A DNA stretch of 64,000 nucleotides from FLUQ01 sp031550605 (GTDB lineage Bacteria > Desulfobacterota > Desulfovibrionia > Desulfovibrionales > Desulfovibrionaceae): the NCBI GenBank assembly GCA_031550605.1, contig JAVBOK010000070.1:19519-83518 (forward strand), written 5' to 3'. This document shows positions 32,565-40,656 of the stretch, piece after piece. The first letter of the stretch is position 1. Every line of letters starts with the position of its first letter. The notes under the pieces are model-generated. The model saw only the letters and a program-made list of their open reading frames with translations, was not told the DNA's origin and did no database searches. The translations under genes and the position numbers were made by a program.

Positions 32565-34238
32565 ATGTCAGGTTCCGCTTTTTCCGCTTCGGCCTGGGCT
32601 CCCTTTGCCGCCATGCTGCCCGTGCTCTGGCTGTTCGTCGGCCTGGGCATTCTGAAAGTGCCGGCGCACACGGCCTGCCTGCTGGGTCTGGCCGGGGGCA
32701 TGGTTCTGGCTTTCACCGGTTGGGGCATGGCCCCGGACATGCTGCTCAAAGCCGCGCTGGACGGCGTTCTGTTCGCCGTGGTGCCCATTTTATGGGTCAT
32801 CCTGGCCGCTTTTCTGACATACAACATCGCCCTGGCCACCAGGGCCGTGGACCAGATCAGGGCGCTGCTGTCCTCCATTTCCGAAGACAGGCGCATCCAG
32901 GCCCTGATCATCGCCTGGGGCTTCGGCAGCTTTCTGGAAGCCGTGGCCGGGTTCGGCACCGCCGTGGCCGTGCCGGCGGCGCTGCTTATTTCCCTGGGCT
33001 TCCGGCCTTTTCCGGCGGCCTTGCTCTGCCTTCTGGCCAACACCATCGCCGTGGCCTTCGGCGGGGTGGGCATACCCGTTACCACCCTGGCCCAGATCAC
33101 CGATCTGCCCGTGGCGGAACTTTCCCGCGCCATTTTGCTGCAACTGACGCCCTTTGTGCTCTGCGTGCCCGCCCTGATCGTGCTGGCCATCACCGGAAGC
33201 CTCGCCGGCCTGCTGGAAGTCTGGCTGCCCACCCTGGCGGCCGGGGTCGCCTTCGGGGCCACGCAGTACGTCACGGCCCTGCACGTCGGGCCGGAACTGC
33301 CGGCGGTGCTGGGCTCCATCGCGGCCTTCGCCGCGGTAACCATCACGGCCAGGCTGTCTCCGCCCAAACGGCCGTGGACCTTTGCCCCGGACGTTCCCGC
33401 AGGCGCTCCCGCAGCTGTTTCCGCAACCGCTGCCGTTGCTTCCGCCGCTCCTGCCGGCGCGCCTTCCGCCTCGCCGGCCGGGGCAGGGGGGCCGTCCGGC
33501 CGGGCCGTCGCGTCCCGCCTGACGCGCAAGGCCGCGCCCCTGGACATGGCGGCCCAGTTGCGGGCCTGGTCGCCGTATATTCTGCTGCTCCTTGTCGTGC
33601 TGGGCACCAGCCGCCTGTTCCCGGCCGTCAACAGCGCCCTGGCCCAGATCCGCAGTTCCTGGCCGGTGTACGACGGACCGGGCGGCAAACCGTTCACCGT
33701 GCTCTGGCTGCTGACCCCCGGCAGCATGGTCATGGTTTCAGCCGTTCTGGGCGGCCTGATCCAGGGCGCGGGCGTCGGGGATCTGATCAGGCTGACCGGG
33801 GCCACGGCCCGGCAGTTGGGCAGGACCACCGTGACCATCCTGTGCATCGTGGCCCTGGCCAAGGTGCTGAGCCACAGCGGCATGGTGGCTTCCGTGGCCG
33901 CGGCCCTGGCCGCCGCCACCGGCGGGGCCTACGCCCTGTTCGCGCCGGTTCTGGGCATGCTGGGCACCTTCATTACCGGCAGCGACACCAGTTCGAACAT
34001 TCTGTTCGGCCAACTGCAGCGCGAGGTGGCCATGAAACTGGGCAGCGATCCCGTCTGGCTGGCTGCGGCCAATACCAGCGGAGCCTGCATCGGCAAGCTG
34101 ATCTCGCCCCAGAGCATCGCCATCGCCGGCATCGCCGCCGGCCTGCGCGGCAGGGAAGGGGACCTGCTGCTGGCCGCGCTGCGCTACGCCCTGGCCTTTA
34201 TCGCCGGCCTGGGCCTGCTTGTGTACTGGTTCGCCTGA
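32565..34238 (+). CDS. L-lactate permease
   Basis: I take the ATG at 32565 (AAGG upstream); an earlier ATG at 32517 would add 16 basic residues unlike the family. The 557-residue protein has about 12 to 14 membrane helices. Family motifs include WGFGSFLEAVAGFGTAVAVP, NTIAVAFGGVGIPVTTLAQI, GSMVMVSAVLGGLIQGAGVG and the end block TFITGSDTSSNILFGQLQRE and ACIGKLISPQSIAIA. It should import lactate with protons, the main carbon and electron source of many sulfate reducers. An Ala/Pro-rich loop of about 55 residues (about 268-322) interrupts the middle. No lactate dehydrogenase gene is adjacent. Confidence 0.93.
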   Translation: MSGSAFSASAWAPFAAMLPVLWLFVGLGILKVPAHTACLLGLAGGMVLAFTGWGMAPDMLLKAALDGVLFAVVPILWVILAAFLTYNIALATRAVDQIRALLSSISEDRRIQALIIAWGFGSFLEAVAGFGTAVAVPAALLISLGFRPFPAALLCLLANTIAVAFGGVGIPVTTLAQITDLPVAELSRAILLQLTPFVLCVPALIVLAITGSLAGLLEVWLPTLAAGVAFGATQYVTALHVGPELPAVLGSIAAFAAVTITARLSPPKRPWTFAPDVPAGAPAAVSATAAVASAAPAGAPSASPAGAGGPSGRAVASRLTRKAAPLDMAAQLRAWSPYILLLLVVLGTSRLFPAVNSALAQIRSSWPVYDGPGGKPFTVLWLLTPGSMVMVSAVLGGLIQGAGVGDLIRLTGATARQLGRTTVTILCIVALAKVLSHSGMVASVAAALAAATGGAYALFAPVLGMLGTFITGSDTSSNILFGQLQREVAMKLGSDPVWLAAANTSGACIGKLISPQSIAIAGIAAGLRGREGDLLLAALRYALAFIAGLGLLVYWFA

Positions 34239-34290
34239 GGGGGGCCGAAGACCGGAAACGGCCGCCGCGTGCCCATGCCGCGAAAACCGG

Positions 34291-34317
34291 GGCCGGAGGA
34301 AATCATTTCCCCCGGCC
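34291..34317. repeat. Family A palindrome between convergent genes
   Basis: GGCCGGAGGAAA and TTTCCCCCGGCC pair with one mismatch around TCA. It matches the core palindrome of the elements at 30724-30746 and 37940-37962. It includes the stop codon of the minus-strand hydrolase and follows the lactate permease stop by about 50 bases, so it may end both transcripts. Confidence 0.55.
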
Positions 34318-35649
34318 GGAGGCGTTTTTCTCACAAATCGCCGCTTCCAGCACCCGCCGCATCACGTCCGCCTGCCAGGCGAAATAGGGATTGAAAGTCA
34401 GGCGGGCGTGGACCTTGTCCTGTTCCGTATAGCCCCAGTCCGAAAACCACAACTCCGTCCTGCCTTCCCTGCACAGGGCGTAGGCTTCCGGGGTCTGGCC
34501 GTTTTCGCAGATGCGCAGGGTCCCGTCCCGGCCATACAGGGCGTTGTCCGGCGAAAAAAGCGCGGCCATGTGCGAAAAGCGGCTGATGTGTTCTTGCGGC
34601 AGTCTGTCCGGCCGTTGCAGGATGCGGCTTTCGCGGAAAAATTCCGGCGCGCCGTCGGGGCCGCCGCCCGGTTTTTCGCCGGGCGCGTCTCCGTACCAGA
34701 TCAGGCGGCTGTCCGGGTGGGTGAAAAATGCGCTGAAGCGTTCGGCGATGAAAGCCGTGTCCAGCACGGAGTCGTGGCGCGAGACCACGAGCAGCGCGGG
34801 TTTTTCGTACGGTTTGCCGTCCAGGACCGCTTCGGCGGCGGCGCGGGTTTGGTGGAACAGGGCGAAGCCGTTCACCGGAATGTTCATGTACCGCACGGGG
34901 GTCTGTTGGGGCCGGTCCGGGGAAGGCTGCCGCCACCAGGTCATGAAGGGACCGATCCAGCCGGCCAGCCAGGTGTTGTTCCACCGTGTTCTGAAAGCGG
35001 GGGAAAACAGCAGCAGGCCCGCGATGTCCTCATGCGCGGCGGCCAGAAGCAGGGCCAGGTTCGCGCCGGTGGAAAAGCCGCCCGCGTACACCATGTCCGC
35101 GTCGCGGCGCAGGGCGGCGTACTGGTCTTCCGCCAGTCGCCGCCAGTCGCCGGAATCCACGCGGTCCAGGTCCAGGGGGTCCGTGCCGTGGCCGGGCAGC
35201 AGCAGGGCGCGGACCAGAAATCCCTGCTCCGCCAGGGCCGGGCCGATGTCGCTGAAGGAAAAGGGCGAATCGCCCAGGCCGTGGAGCAGCAGGATGCCCC
35301 GGGGAGCTTTACCGCCGGGCGGCAGGCCGGCGGGCCGCCATTCGCGCGGCATGTTCAGGGCGATTTCCGTGCCCGGATCGCGGATCTGGTATGAACGTTC
35401 CGCCGCCAGCCAGACGCGGGCGTCGTCCTGGTACGCCGGGAAGCTGTCCTGCCCCAGCGGCATGGGCGGCCTGGCGGTCAGGGAAGAGCAGGCGGCAAGC
35501 AGGAGGCAAAGGCAGGAGAGGCGGATGGTCGTTGAAACCGTCGCGCGGGGGCGAGGATGACTCGCCGCGTTCCGCGTGGGGCGCGGGCCTTTTGCCTCCG
35601 CGACGGGGAATGGCGCGGGGCGTGTCGGCGGGGTGGGTGCGCTGTTCAT
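34303..35649 (-). CDS. Alpha/beta-hydrolase lipoprotein
   Basis: The protein has a lipobox CLLLAAC near residue 54 of the 448-residue frame, so the n-region is unusually long if the ATG at 35649 is right; no better start is visible. The hydrolase fold is clear: GILLLHGLGDSPFSFSDIGP with the oxyanion HG, GGFSTGANLALLLAAAH with nucleophile Ser, VSRHDSVLD with the acid and SHMAALFSPDNALYG with the His. It resembles lysophospholipase/carboxylesterase-type enzymes and should face the periplasm. It follows the aldo/keto reductase gene by 42 bases on the same strand, probably as its operon partner. Confidence 0.75.
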   Translation of the reverse strand: MNSAPTPPTRPAPFPVAEAKGPRPTRNAASHPRPRATVSTTIRLSCLCLLLAACSSLTARPPMPLGQDSFPAYQDDARVWLAAERSYQIRDPGTEIALNMPREWRPAGLPPGGKAPRGILLLHGLGDSPFSFSDIGPALAEQGFLVRALLLPGHGTDPLDLDRVDSGDWRRLAEDQYAALRRDADMVYAGGFSTGANLALLLAAAHEDIAGLLLFSPAFRTRWNNTWLAGWIGPFMTWWRQPSPDRPQQTPVRYMNIPVNGFALFHQTRAAAEAVLDGKPYEKPALLVVSRHDSVLDTAFIAERFSAFFTHPDSRLIWYGDAPGEKPGGGPDGAPEFFRESRILQRPDRLPQEHISRFSHMAALFSPDNALYGRDGTLRICENGQTPEAYALCREGRTELWFSDWGYTEQDKVHARLTFNPYFAWQADVMRRVLEAAICEKNASGRGK

Positions 35650-35691
35650 GGCTGTCCCCGTGTGCGCGGCGCGGGGCGCCCGGCCGCCGCG

Positions 35692-36723
35692 TCAGGCCTT
35701 GAGATTTCTCTCCTCGACAAAGCGTTTGTACCCCGCGTGGTGCTTGCGGATCATGGCCGGAGGATCAAGCTCGTACGGGCAGCGGCCGGCGCAGGCACGG
35801 CATTCTGTGCATGTTTCGATCCGATTCATTTTTTCCTGCCATTCGGCGGTGACAAAATTCTGCCAGACCCCGCGGTGCAGCATCAGCATCATGCGCGCGG
35901 CCATGGGGATGGGGATATCCTGAGGACAGGGCAGGCAATAGCCGCAGCCCCGGCAGAATTCCCCGCCCAGGGCGGCGCGCTCGCGTTGCGCCGACTGTTC
36001 CATGGCCGCGTCCCAGGCCGGGGGGGCGGCTTCCAGAGCCAGGAACTCTTCCAGCTCCTCCAGGCGCTGGATGCCCCAGATGGGCACCACGTTGCCATGG
36101 CGCCGCATGAAGGCAAAGGCGGCGGGAATATCCCGCACCAGGCCTCCGGACAGGGCTTTCATGGCGACAAGGCCCACGTCGGCGGCTTTGCAGCGGGCGG
36201 GCAGGTCCAGGTCGGGTCCCGTGGACAGAATGCTGAAGGGAAACTGCACGGTGTCGTACAGACCGGAATCCACGGCCTGCAGCGCATTGGCCAGGGAATG
36301 GGCGGTCAGGCCCAGAAAGCGGACCTTGCCCGCGGCCCTGGCGGCCAGCATGGCCTCGTAGCGGCCGCTGCCGTCGCCGGGCAGGGGCACGACCTTGGGG
36401 TTATGGATCTGGAACAGGTCCAGGTAGTCGGTTTTGAGCAGGCGCAACGAAGTTTCCAAAGATTCCGCGACCTCGGCCCCGTTTTTTTCAGCCTTGGCCT
36501 TGGAGGCGATAATGATGTTCTTGCGCACCGGGGCAAGGGCCGCGCCGATTTTTTCCTCGCTGTCCGAATACACGCGGGCGGTGTCGTAAAAATTGACCCC
36601 GGCCTCGTATGCGCGGCGGAAAATCGCGACCGCCTCCGCCATGCCGCAACGCTGTATGGGCAGCGCGCCGAAACCCAAGCGGGTGACCCGCAGGCCGGTT
36701 CTGCCCAGCCGGATGGTTTCCAT
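35692..36723 (-). CDS. Aldo/keto reductase with C-terminal ferredoxin-type domain
   Basis: The 343-residue protein starts with the AKR barrel: IRLGRTGLRVTRLGFGALPI, the catalytic Asp and Tyr in NFYDTARVYSDSEEKIG, Lys in IIIASKAKA and His in DLFQIHNPK. From about residue 255 it carries two cysteine clusters, CRGCGYCLPCP and CTECRACAGRCP, each able to hold a 4Fe-4S centre. Such fusions are common in anaerobes and imply exchange of electrons between ferredoxin-type carriers and an organic carbonyl. The gene is divergent from the radical SAM gene. Confidence 0.9.
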   Translation of the reverse strand: METIRLGRTGLRVTRLGFGALPIQRCGMAEAVAIFRRAYEAGVNFYDTARVYSDSEEKIGAALAPVRKNIIIASKAKAEKNGAEVAESLETSLRLLKTDYLDLFQIHNPKVVPLPGDGSGRYEAMLAARAAGKVRFLGLTAHSLANALQAVDSGLYDTVQFPFSILSTGPDLDLPARCKAADVGLVAMKALSGGLVRDIPAAFAFMRRHGNVVPIWGIQRLEELEEFLALEAAPPAWDAAMEQSAQRERAALGGEFCRGCGYCLPCPQDIPIPMAARMMLMLHRGVWQNFVTAEWQEKMNRIETCTECRACAGRCPYELDPPAMIRKHHAGYKRFVEERNLKA

Positions 36724-36854
36724 CTCTCATTTCCTCCGGTATCGCGCGGAATTTTTTTTAGTGTATGCCAAAGGAATGCGCCCGTCCATGCGTTTTGCCT
36801 TCGGCGGCCGGACAGGGTATGGTGGGGGCCTTACGAACACAGCGGGAGCATATC

Positions 36855-37784
36855 ATGGCACGTTATTACATGCCGCGGCCCGAAGACGGGCTGCTGAAAA
36901 ACATCGCCACCTGGATCAAAACCGGCAGGCGGTTCCGGCCGTCCTTTCCCCGGGCCGTGGAGTTTCAGACCCTTTCCACGTGCAACGCCACATGCGTGTT
37001 CTGCCCGCATTGCCGGAGCCCTAAGGAAATTCCCCACGGCCGCATGGACGACGGCCTGATCAGGAAGATCATCGCCGAATGCGCCAGGCACATGGTGGGC
37101 CGCATCAGCCCGTATCTGACCAACGAACCGCTGATGGACAAGCGCATGCCCGGCATTTTGCGGGACATCAAAAAGACCTGTCTCCTTCCGGTCAAGACCA
37201 AGATCAATTCCAACGCGTCGCTGCTGACCGAGGACGTGGGCCGGCAACTGATCGAGGCGAAGCTCGACCAGCTCTGGATCAGCGTCAACGGCTATTCGGA
37301 GGAAAGCTACCGCGCGTCCATGGGCCTGGATTTCGAACGGACCATGGCCAACATCAATGCCTTTCTGGATATGAAAAAGACCTTGGGCGTGAAACGGCCG
37401 AAGATCGTCATCACCACCATCAAAACCAAACTGGTGGAGCATGAGCTTGAAAAAGCCCGGGAATACTGGGCGTCGCGCGACGTGAAATTCAGCATCCACA
37501 ACCTGGACAACCGCAGCGGCGAAGAAGCCACGGACGGAATCCGGCCGGCCGCGCGCAACCCGAAATTCAGGCGCAACTGCGATTTGTTCCTGAAACAGGC
37601 CTATATCGTGGAAAACGGCGACATGATCATCTGTTGCCACGACTGGCGCCAGAGCGTGGTGGTGGGGAACGTGGCGAAAAACTCCATCGCGCAGGTATGG
37701 AACTCCGACCGTTTCAAAACGCTGATCTACGAATACCAAGCGCAGAAGTTCGACAACCTGGAAATCTGCCGGGTCTGCCGGTAA
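36855..37784 (+). CDS. Radical SAM/SPASM-type protein
   Basis: The ATG at 36855 has GGGAGCATATC before it; the longer frame from 36765 is rejected. The 309-residue protein has the radical SAM cluster motif CNATCVFC (in LSTCNATCVFCPHCRS, about residues 39-49) and a partial barrel with KTKINSNASLLTEDV and LDQLWISVNGYSEESYRASM. The C-terminus has a SPASM-like set of cysteines, ENGDMIICCHDW and the terminal CRVCR. Many such proteins modify peptides or cofactors or act in cell-surface sugar clusters. No substrate gene is adjacent, so its role is open. Confidence 0.85.
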   Translation: MARYYMPRPEDGLLKNIATWIKTGRRFRPSFPRAVEFQTLSTCNATCVFCPHCRSPKEIPHGRMDDGLIRKIIAECARHMVGRISPYLTNEPLMDKRMPGILRDIKKTCLLPVKTKINSNASLLTEDVGRQLIEAKLDQLWISVNGYSEESYRASMGLDFERTMANINAFLDMKKTLGVKRPKIVITTIKTKLVEHELEKAREYWASRDVKFSIHNLDNRSGEEATDGIRPAARNPKFRRNCDLFLKQAYIVENGDMIICCHDWRQSVVVGNVAKNSIAQVWNSDRFKTLIYEYQAQKFDNLEICRVCR

Positions 37785-38161
37785 GGCGCTTCCGGTGCGA
37801 AAACGCTCCGGCGGATTGCTGGCGCGACGAAGCGCCCGCGGGCGGGCAGCGCGGCATGCTTTCGGGACAGGCCGTTTCGGTCCGTCCGCATTCAGGAGAA
37901 AAGCGTTTTGTCTCTTTTCAACACCGGGCCGAGGGGGGCCGGGGGGGGACCATTCCCCCCGGGCGGGTTTGGGGGCGGCAGCCCGAGAAAAGCACCGAGG
38001 CCCGAGTCTTGTGTCTCGTTGCAAAAATTCCGCTTGCCATGGTGTGGGGAATCCTTGCAAGGAACGGTATAGCCGGAAAATGTGATTTTCAGTTACCGCG
38101 CGCCGCGTATTGCGGCGCAAAATCCTTGCGGATCTCGTCGTGTTTGTTTCGCAAACAAACT
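37785..38161. repeat. Repeat cluster: families C (inverted), A and D side by side
   Basis: The whole 377-base gap is repeat DNA. 37817-37925 is a family C copy in inverted orientation (CGCCCGCGGGCGGGCAGCGC, then GCTTTCGGGACAGGCCGTTT). 37936-38006 is family A (GGGGGGGACCATTCCCCCC, GGGCGGCAGCCCGAGAAAAG, CACCGAGGCCCGAG). 38008-38161 is family D (TGTCTCGTTGCAAAAATTCC, GAAAATGTGATTTTCAG, GCGGCGCAAAATCCTTGCGG, and the hairpin GTTTGTTTCGCAAACAAAC at 38141-38159). The last hairpin ends at the stop codon of the small membrane-protein gene. Confidence 0.7.
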
Positions 38162-38284
38162 CTAGAAAAAGTAAAGCGCCGCGCCCACGGCCAGGGCGAA
38201 AACGACGGCCCCGAACAACAGGTGCAGCCCCTGGCTGTACCGTTCCAGAAGTTCGGGCGCGGTTTTTTTGCTCTGCTCTGTCAT
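38162..38284 (-). CDS. Small single-span membrane protein (40 residues)
   Basis: The ATG at 38284 has GGAGGCCGTC directly before it, a strong ribosome binding site. The product is 40 residues: a polar N-terminus (MTEQSKKTAPELLERYSQGL) and one membrane helix (LLFGAVVFALAVGAALYFF) that ends the protein. It lies 142 bases downstream of the U32 gene on the same strand. No family is recognised. The ribosome site and clean membrane design support it as real. Confidence 0.6.
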   Translation of the reverse strand: MTEQSKKTAPELLERYSQGLHLLFGAVVFALAVGAALYFF

Positions 38285-38426
38285 GACGGCCTCCGGTGCG
38301 GATTGCGGCGGTCCGCGGTTCGGGAACGGACATCCGAGTGCAACCGCAGGGTGCATCAGGAACTTCTGCCATTGTCCGGCAGTGCATGCATCCGCCGGGG
38401 GCTCCGCGCGGCATTGCGGTTTTTCT

Positions 38427-40406
38427 CTACAACATGCCCAGGTCCCAGTTGAATTCGCTGGTCCGCTTGCTTTCCACGCTCTGCGGCGCCCATTCGGCGA
38501 AGGTTGCGAACAGGCAGTATCCGGCTTTTTCCAGGGCCGGCCGGCGGGCTGTGATGTCCAGGGGCCAGGCCGGATACAGCCAGTAGTTCTGGCCGTAACG
38601 CCGGGCCCAGAAATTTTCGCCTTTGGGGCTCTGGAACGGTTCGTCCGGTTTCAGCGGGGCGATGCTGTGCCGGGTGATGCCCATGGGCCAGTAGCCGGAA
38701 AGTACCACGCCCAGGGGCAGGGGGCTTTGCCGGGGCAGTTCCAGCATATCCTCGCCCCCCAGTTCAGGGCTGACGAAGGCGGCGGAAAAGCCCATGCGCT
38801 GCAGCACGGCCAGCGCCGCCGCGTTGCTGGTGTTGCAGAAGGGGCCGGCGGTCAGCACGGCCTTGTCCTGCGGGGTGAAATACGCGGCCTGCCAGGGTTC
38901 GTTGCACACGAAATGGCGCGCGCCGCCTCGCAACGCCGCCTGGATCGCGCGCTGCCAGGATTCTTCCTCGTCCGGCCAGATCACCGGGGGCAGCCACCAG
39001 GAAATACGGGCGAACAGGGTACGCGATACCGATTCCAGCGCGCGGGGGGACAGCCACAGGCCCTGCACGGTGCCGGGCCTGATGCCGCTTTTGCCGTCGC
39101 GGCCTTTGGGCAGGCTGCCGCGCAGCACGATATCCAGAGGTCTGGCGGGTTTTGCCGGGGCCGGGCCTTTCCAGTCGAAAACGACCTCCGCTTCCGGCCG
39201 GGCCCTGGCCGCCTGCAGCCGCTGGTCCCATTCCCTGAGCAGGGCGGTCAGTTCCGGCTCGCGCCGGTCGATGAGAAAGACCGGGGTGTTGTTCTTCGGG
39301 GTCTTGTGCCTGGGCAGGCCCAGGGTCAGGGTGCCTCCCTTGGGCACGGCGCGGGTCACGGGCATGGTGGCGTGCCAGGGTTCGTCCTCCACCCCGATGC
39401 GCAGGTAATCACGGACCAGCAGGTCGAAACGCGGTTTGACGACGAAGCGGCCGTCCTTGTCCCGGCCGACCTTGCCGCACAGCAGGCCGGAACTGGTCTG
39501 GCCGTCCACCGCCGTGGGGGATGCGTCCTTTTGCGGCAGAAAGCGGGCGCGGGTGAAAGGGCGGCCCAACGCCATATCCAGAATGTCCAGCGCTTCCTTG
39601 CGCAGTTTGGGGTCGTCGCCGTAATCGCGCAGCATGCGGTACGCGGTGGTGGCGTAATACACGTAATGGGGGCCTTTTTTGCGACCTTCTATTTTCCAGG
39701 ACACGATGCCGGGCAGAGTCATCAGGACCTTGACCAGCACGTCCAGGGACAGATCCAGGCAGGAGAAGAAACGGCCCTGCTTGCCCTTTTGGACATACTG
39801 CCGGCGGCAGGGCTGCACGCAGCGGCCGCGCAGGCCGCTTTTGCCGCCCATATAGCTGGACCACCAGCAGCGGCCGGATACGCAGTAGCACAGCGCGCCG
39901 TGGATGAAGACCTCGTAGCCCAGCCCTTCCGGCCGGGCCGCGTCCATGGTTTTCAACTCGTCGACGGACAGCTCGCGGGGCAGGATGACCCGGTCCGCGC
40001 CCGCGTCCCTGGCGGATTGCACCGCCAGCGGATGGGTGACGTTGGCCAGGGTGGACAGATAGATCTCGCCGGTGAAGCCGGTCTGGCGGGCCAGGTCGAT
40101 GGCCCCCAGATCCTGCACGATCAGCGCGTCCGGGGCCGCGCCCAGGCAGACCCGTTTGATCAGCCGGCCGGCGGCGGACAGGTCGCCGGGTTTGAGCAGG
40201 GTATTCAGCGCCACGTACACCCGGCGGCTTTCGCTGTGGGCCAGATCCACCATGCGCGAAAGTTCCAGGGTGGAAAAGTTGTCCGCCGCCATGCGGGCGG
40301 AAAAATGCTTGAGTCCCAGATACACGGCATCCGCGCCGGCGGCGAAGGCGGCCAGGGCGGAGGCCGTATCCCCGGCCGGAGAGAGTATTTCAGGTCTGTG
40401 TTCCAT
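38427..40406 (-). CDS. U32-family (RlhA-like) protein
   Basis: The 659-residue protein begins HRPEILSPAGDTASALAAFA, the U32 signature start, followed by GADAVYLGLKHFSARMAADN. The central motif EVFIHGALCYCVSGRCWWSS and GLRGRCVQPCRRQY contains the four cysteines that hold an iron-sulfur cluster in U32 proteins. A C-terminal extension of about 300 residues matches the longer RlhA/YdcP-like members, which hydroxylate 23S rRNA C2501; true peptidase activity is doubtful for the family. The promoter lies so close that the mRNA may lack a leader. Confidence 0.85.
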   Translation of the reverse strand: MEHRPEILSPAGDTASALAAFAAGADAVYLGLKHFSARMAADNFSTLELSRMVDLAHSESRRVYVALNTLLKPGDLSAAGRLIKRVCLGAAPDALIVQDLGAIDLARQTGFTGEIYLSTLANVTHPLAVQSARDAGADRVILPRELSVDELKTMDAARPEGLGYEVFIHGALCYCVSGRCWWSSYMGGKSGLRGRCVQPCRRQYVQKGKQGRFFSCLDLSLDVLVKVLMTLPGIVSWKIEGRKKGPHYVYYATTAYRMLRDYGDDPKLRKEALDILDMALGRPFTRARFLPQKDASPTAVDGQTSSGLLCGKVGRDKDGRFVVKPRFDLLVRDYLRIGVEDEPWHATMPVTRAVPKGGTLTLGLPRHKTPKNNTPVFLIDRREPELTALLREWDQRLQAARARPEAEVVFDWKGPAPAKPARPLDIVLRGSLPKGRDGKSGIRPGTVQGLWLSPRALESVSRTLFARISWWLPPVIWPDEEESWQRAIQAALRGGARHFVCNEPWQAAYFTPQDKAVLTAGPFCNTSNAAALAVLQRMGFSAAFVSPELGGEDMLELPRQSPLPLGVVLSGYWPMGITRHSIAPLKPDEPFQSPKGENFWARRYGQNYWLYPAWPLDITARRPALEKAGYCLFATFAEWAPQSVESKRTSEFNWDLGML

Positions 40407-40415
40407 AATGGGGGC

Positions 40416-40444
40416 ATAGTATGCTTCCCTCTCGCGTTTCTCAA
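40416..40444 (-). promoter_or_regulatory. Promoter of the U32 gene, likely leaderless
   Basis: On the minus strand TTGAGA (40444-40439) and TACTAT (40421-40416) are 17 bases apart. Transcription would start near 40409, 2-3 bases before the ATG at 40406, and no Shine-Dalgarno sequence is present. Confidence 0.5.
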
Positions 40445-40584
40445 GGGAAAAGGCCCGGGCGGCCCCGTTGCGCTCGCCGTCTCGTTCCGCAGAGGGCGTC
40501 CCGACGGGCGCAGGGGAGCCATGCCGCTGCCGGAGCGCAAGGCAGCGTCCCGTTCCGGTGCACCCGGCTTTGTCAAAACCCCTC

Positions 40585-40613
40585 TTGCGCTGCGGCCTTC
40601 ATCCCCCTAGAAT
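40585..40613 (+). promoter_or_regulatory. Sigma-70-type promoter of pyrK
   Basis: TTGCGC (40585-40590) and TAGAAT (40608-40613) have a 17-base spacer. The start would fall in CCGGGG at 40619-40624, just at the foot of the leader hairpin. Confidence 0.55.
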
Positions 40614-40619
40614 GCCAGC

Positions 40620-40646
40620 CGGGGCCCACAGTTTTTTTCGGCCCCG
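40620..40646 (+). promoter_or_regulatory. Leader hairpin directly before the pyrK ribosome binding site
   Basis: CGGGGCC (40620-40626) pairs with GGCCCCG (40640-40646) around a 13-base loop containing seven T. The 3' arm touches the Shine-Dalgarno GAGAGG (40646-40651). The layout recalls the pyrC/pyrD leaders of E. coli, where the transcription start chosen by the CTP/GTP ratio decides whether a hairpin masks translation. Confidence 0.45.
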
Positions 40647-40656
40647 AGAGGTGCGC

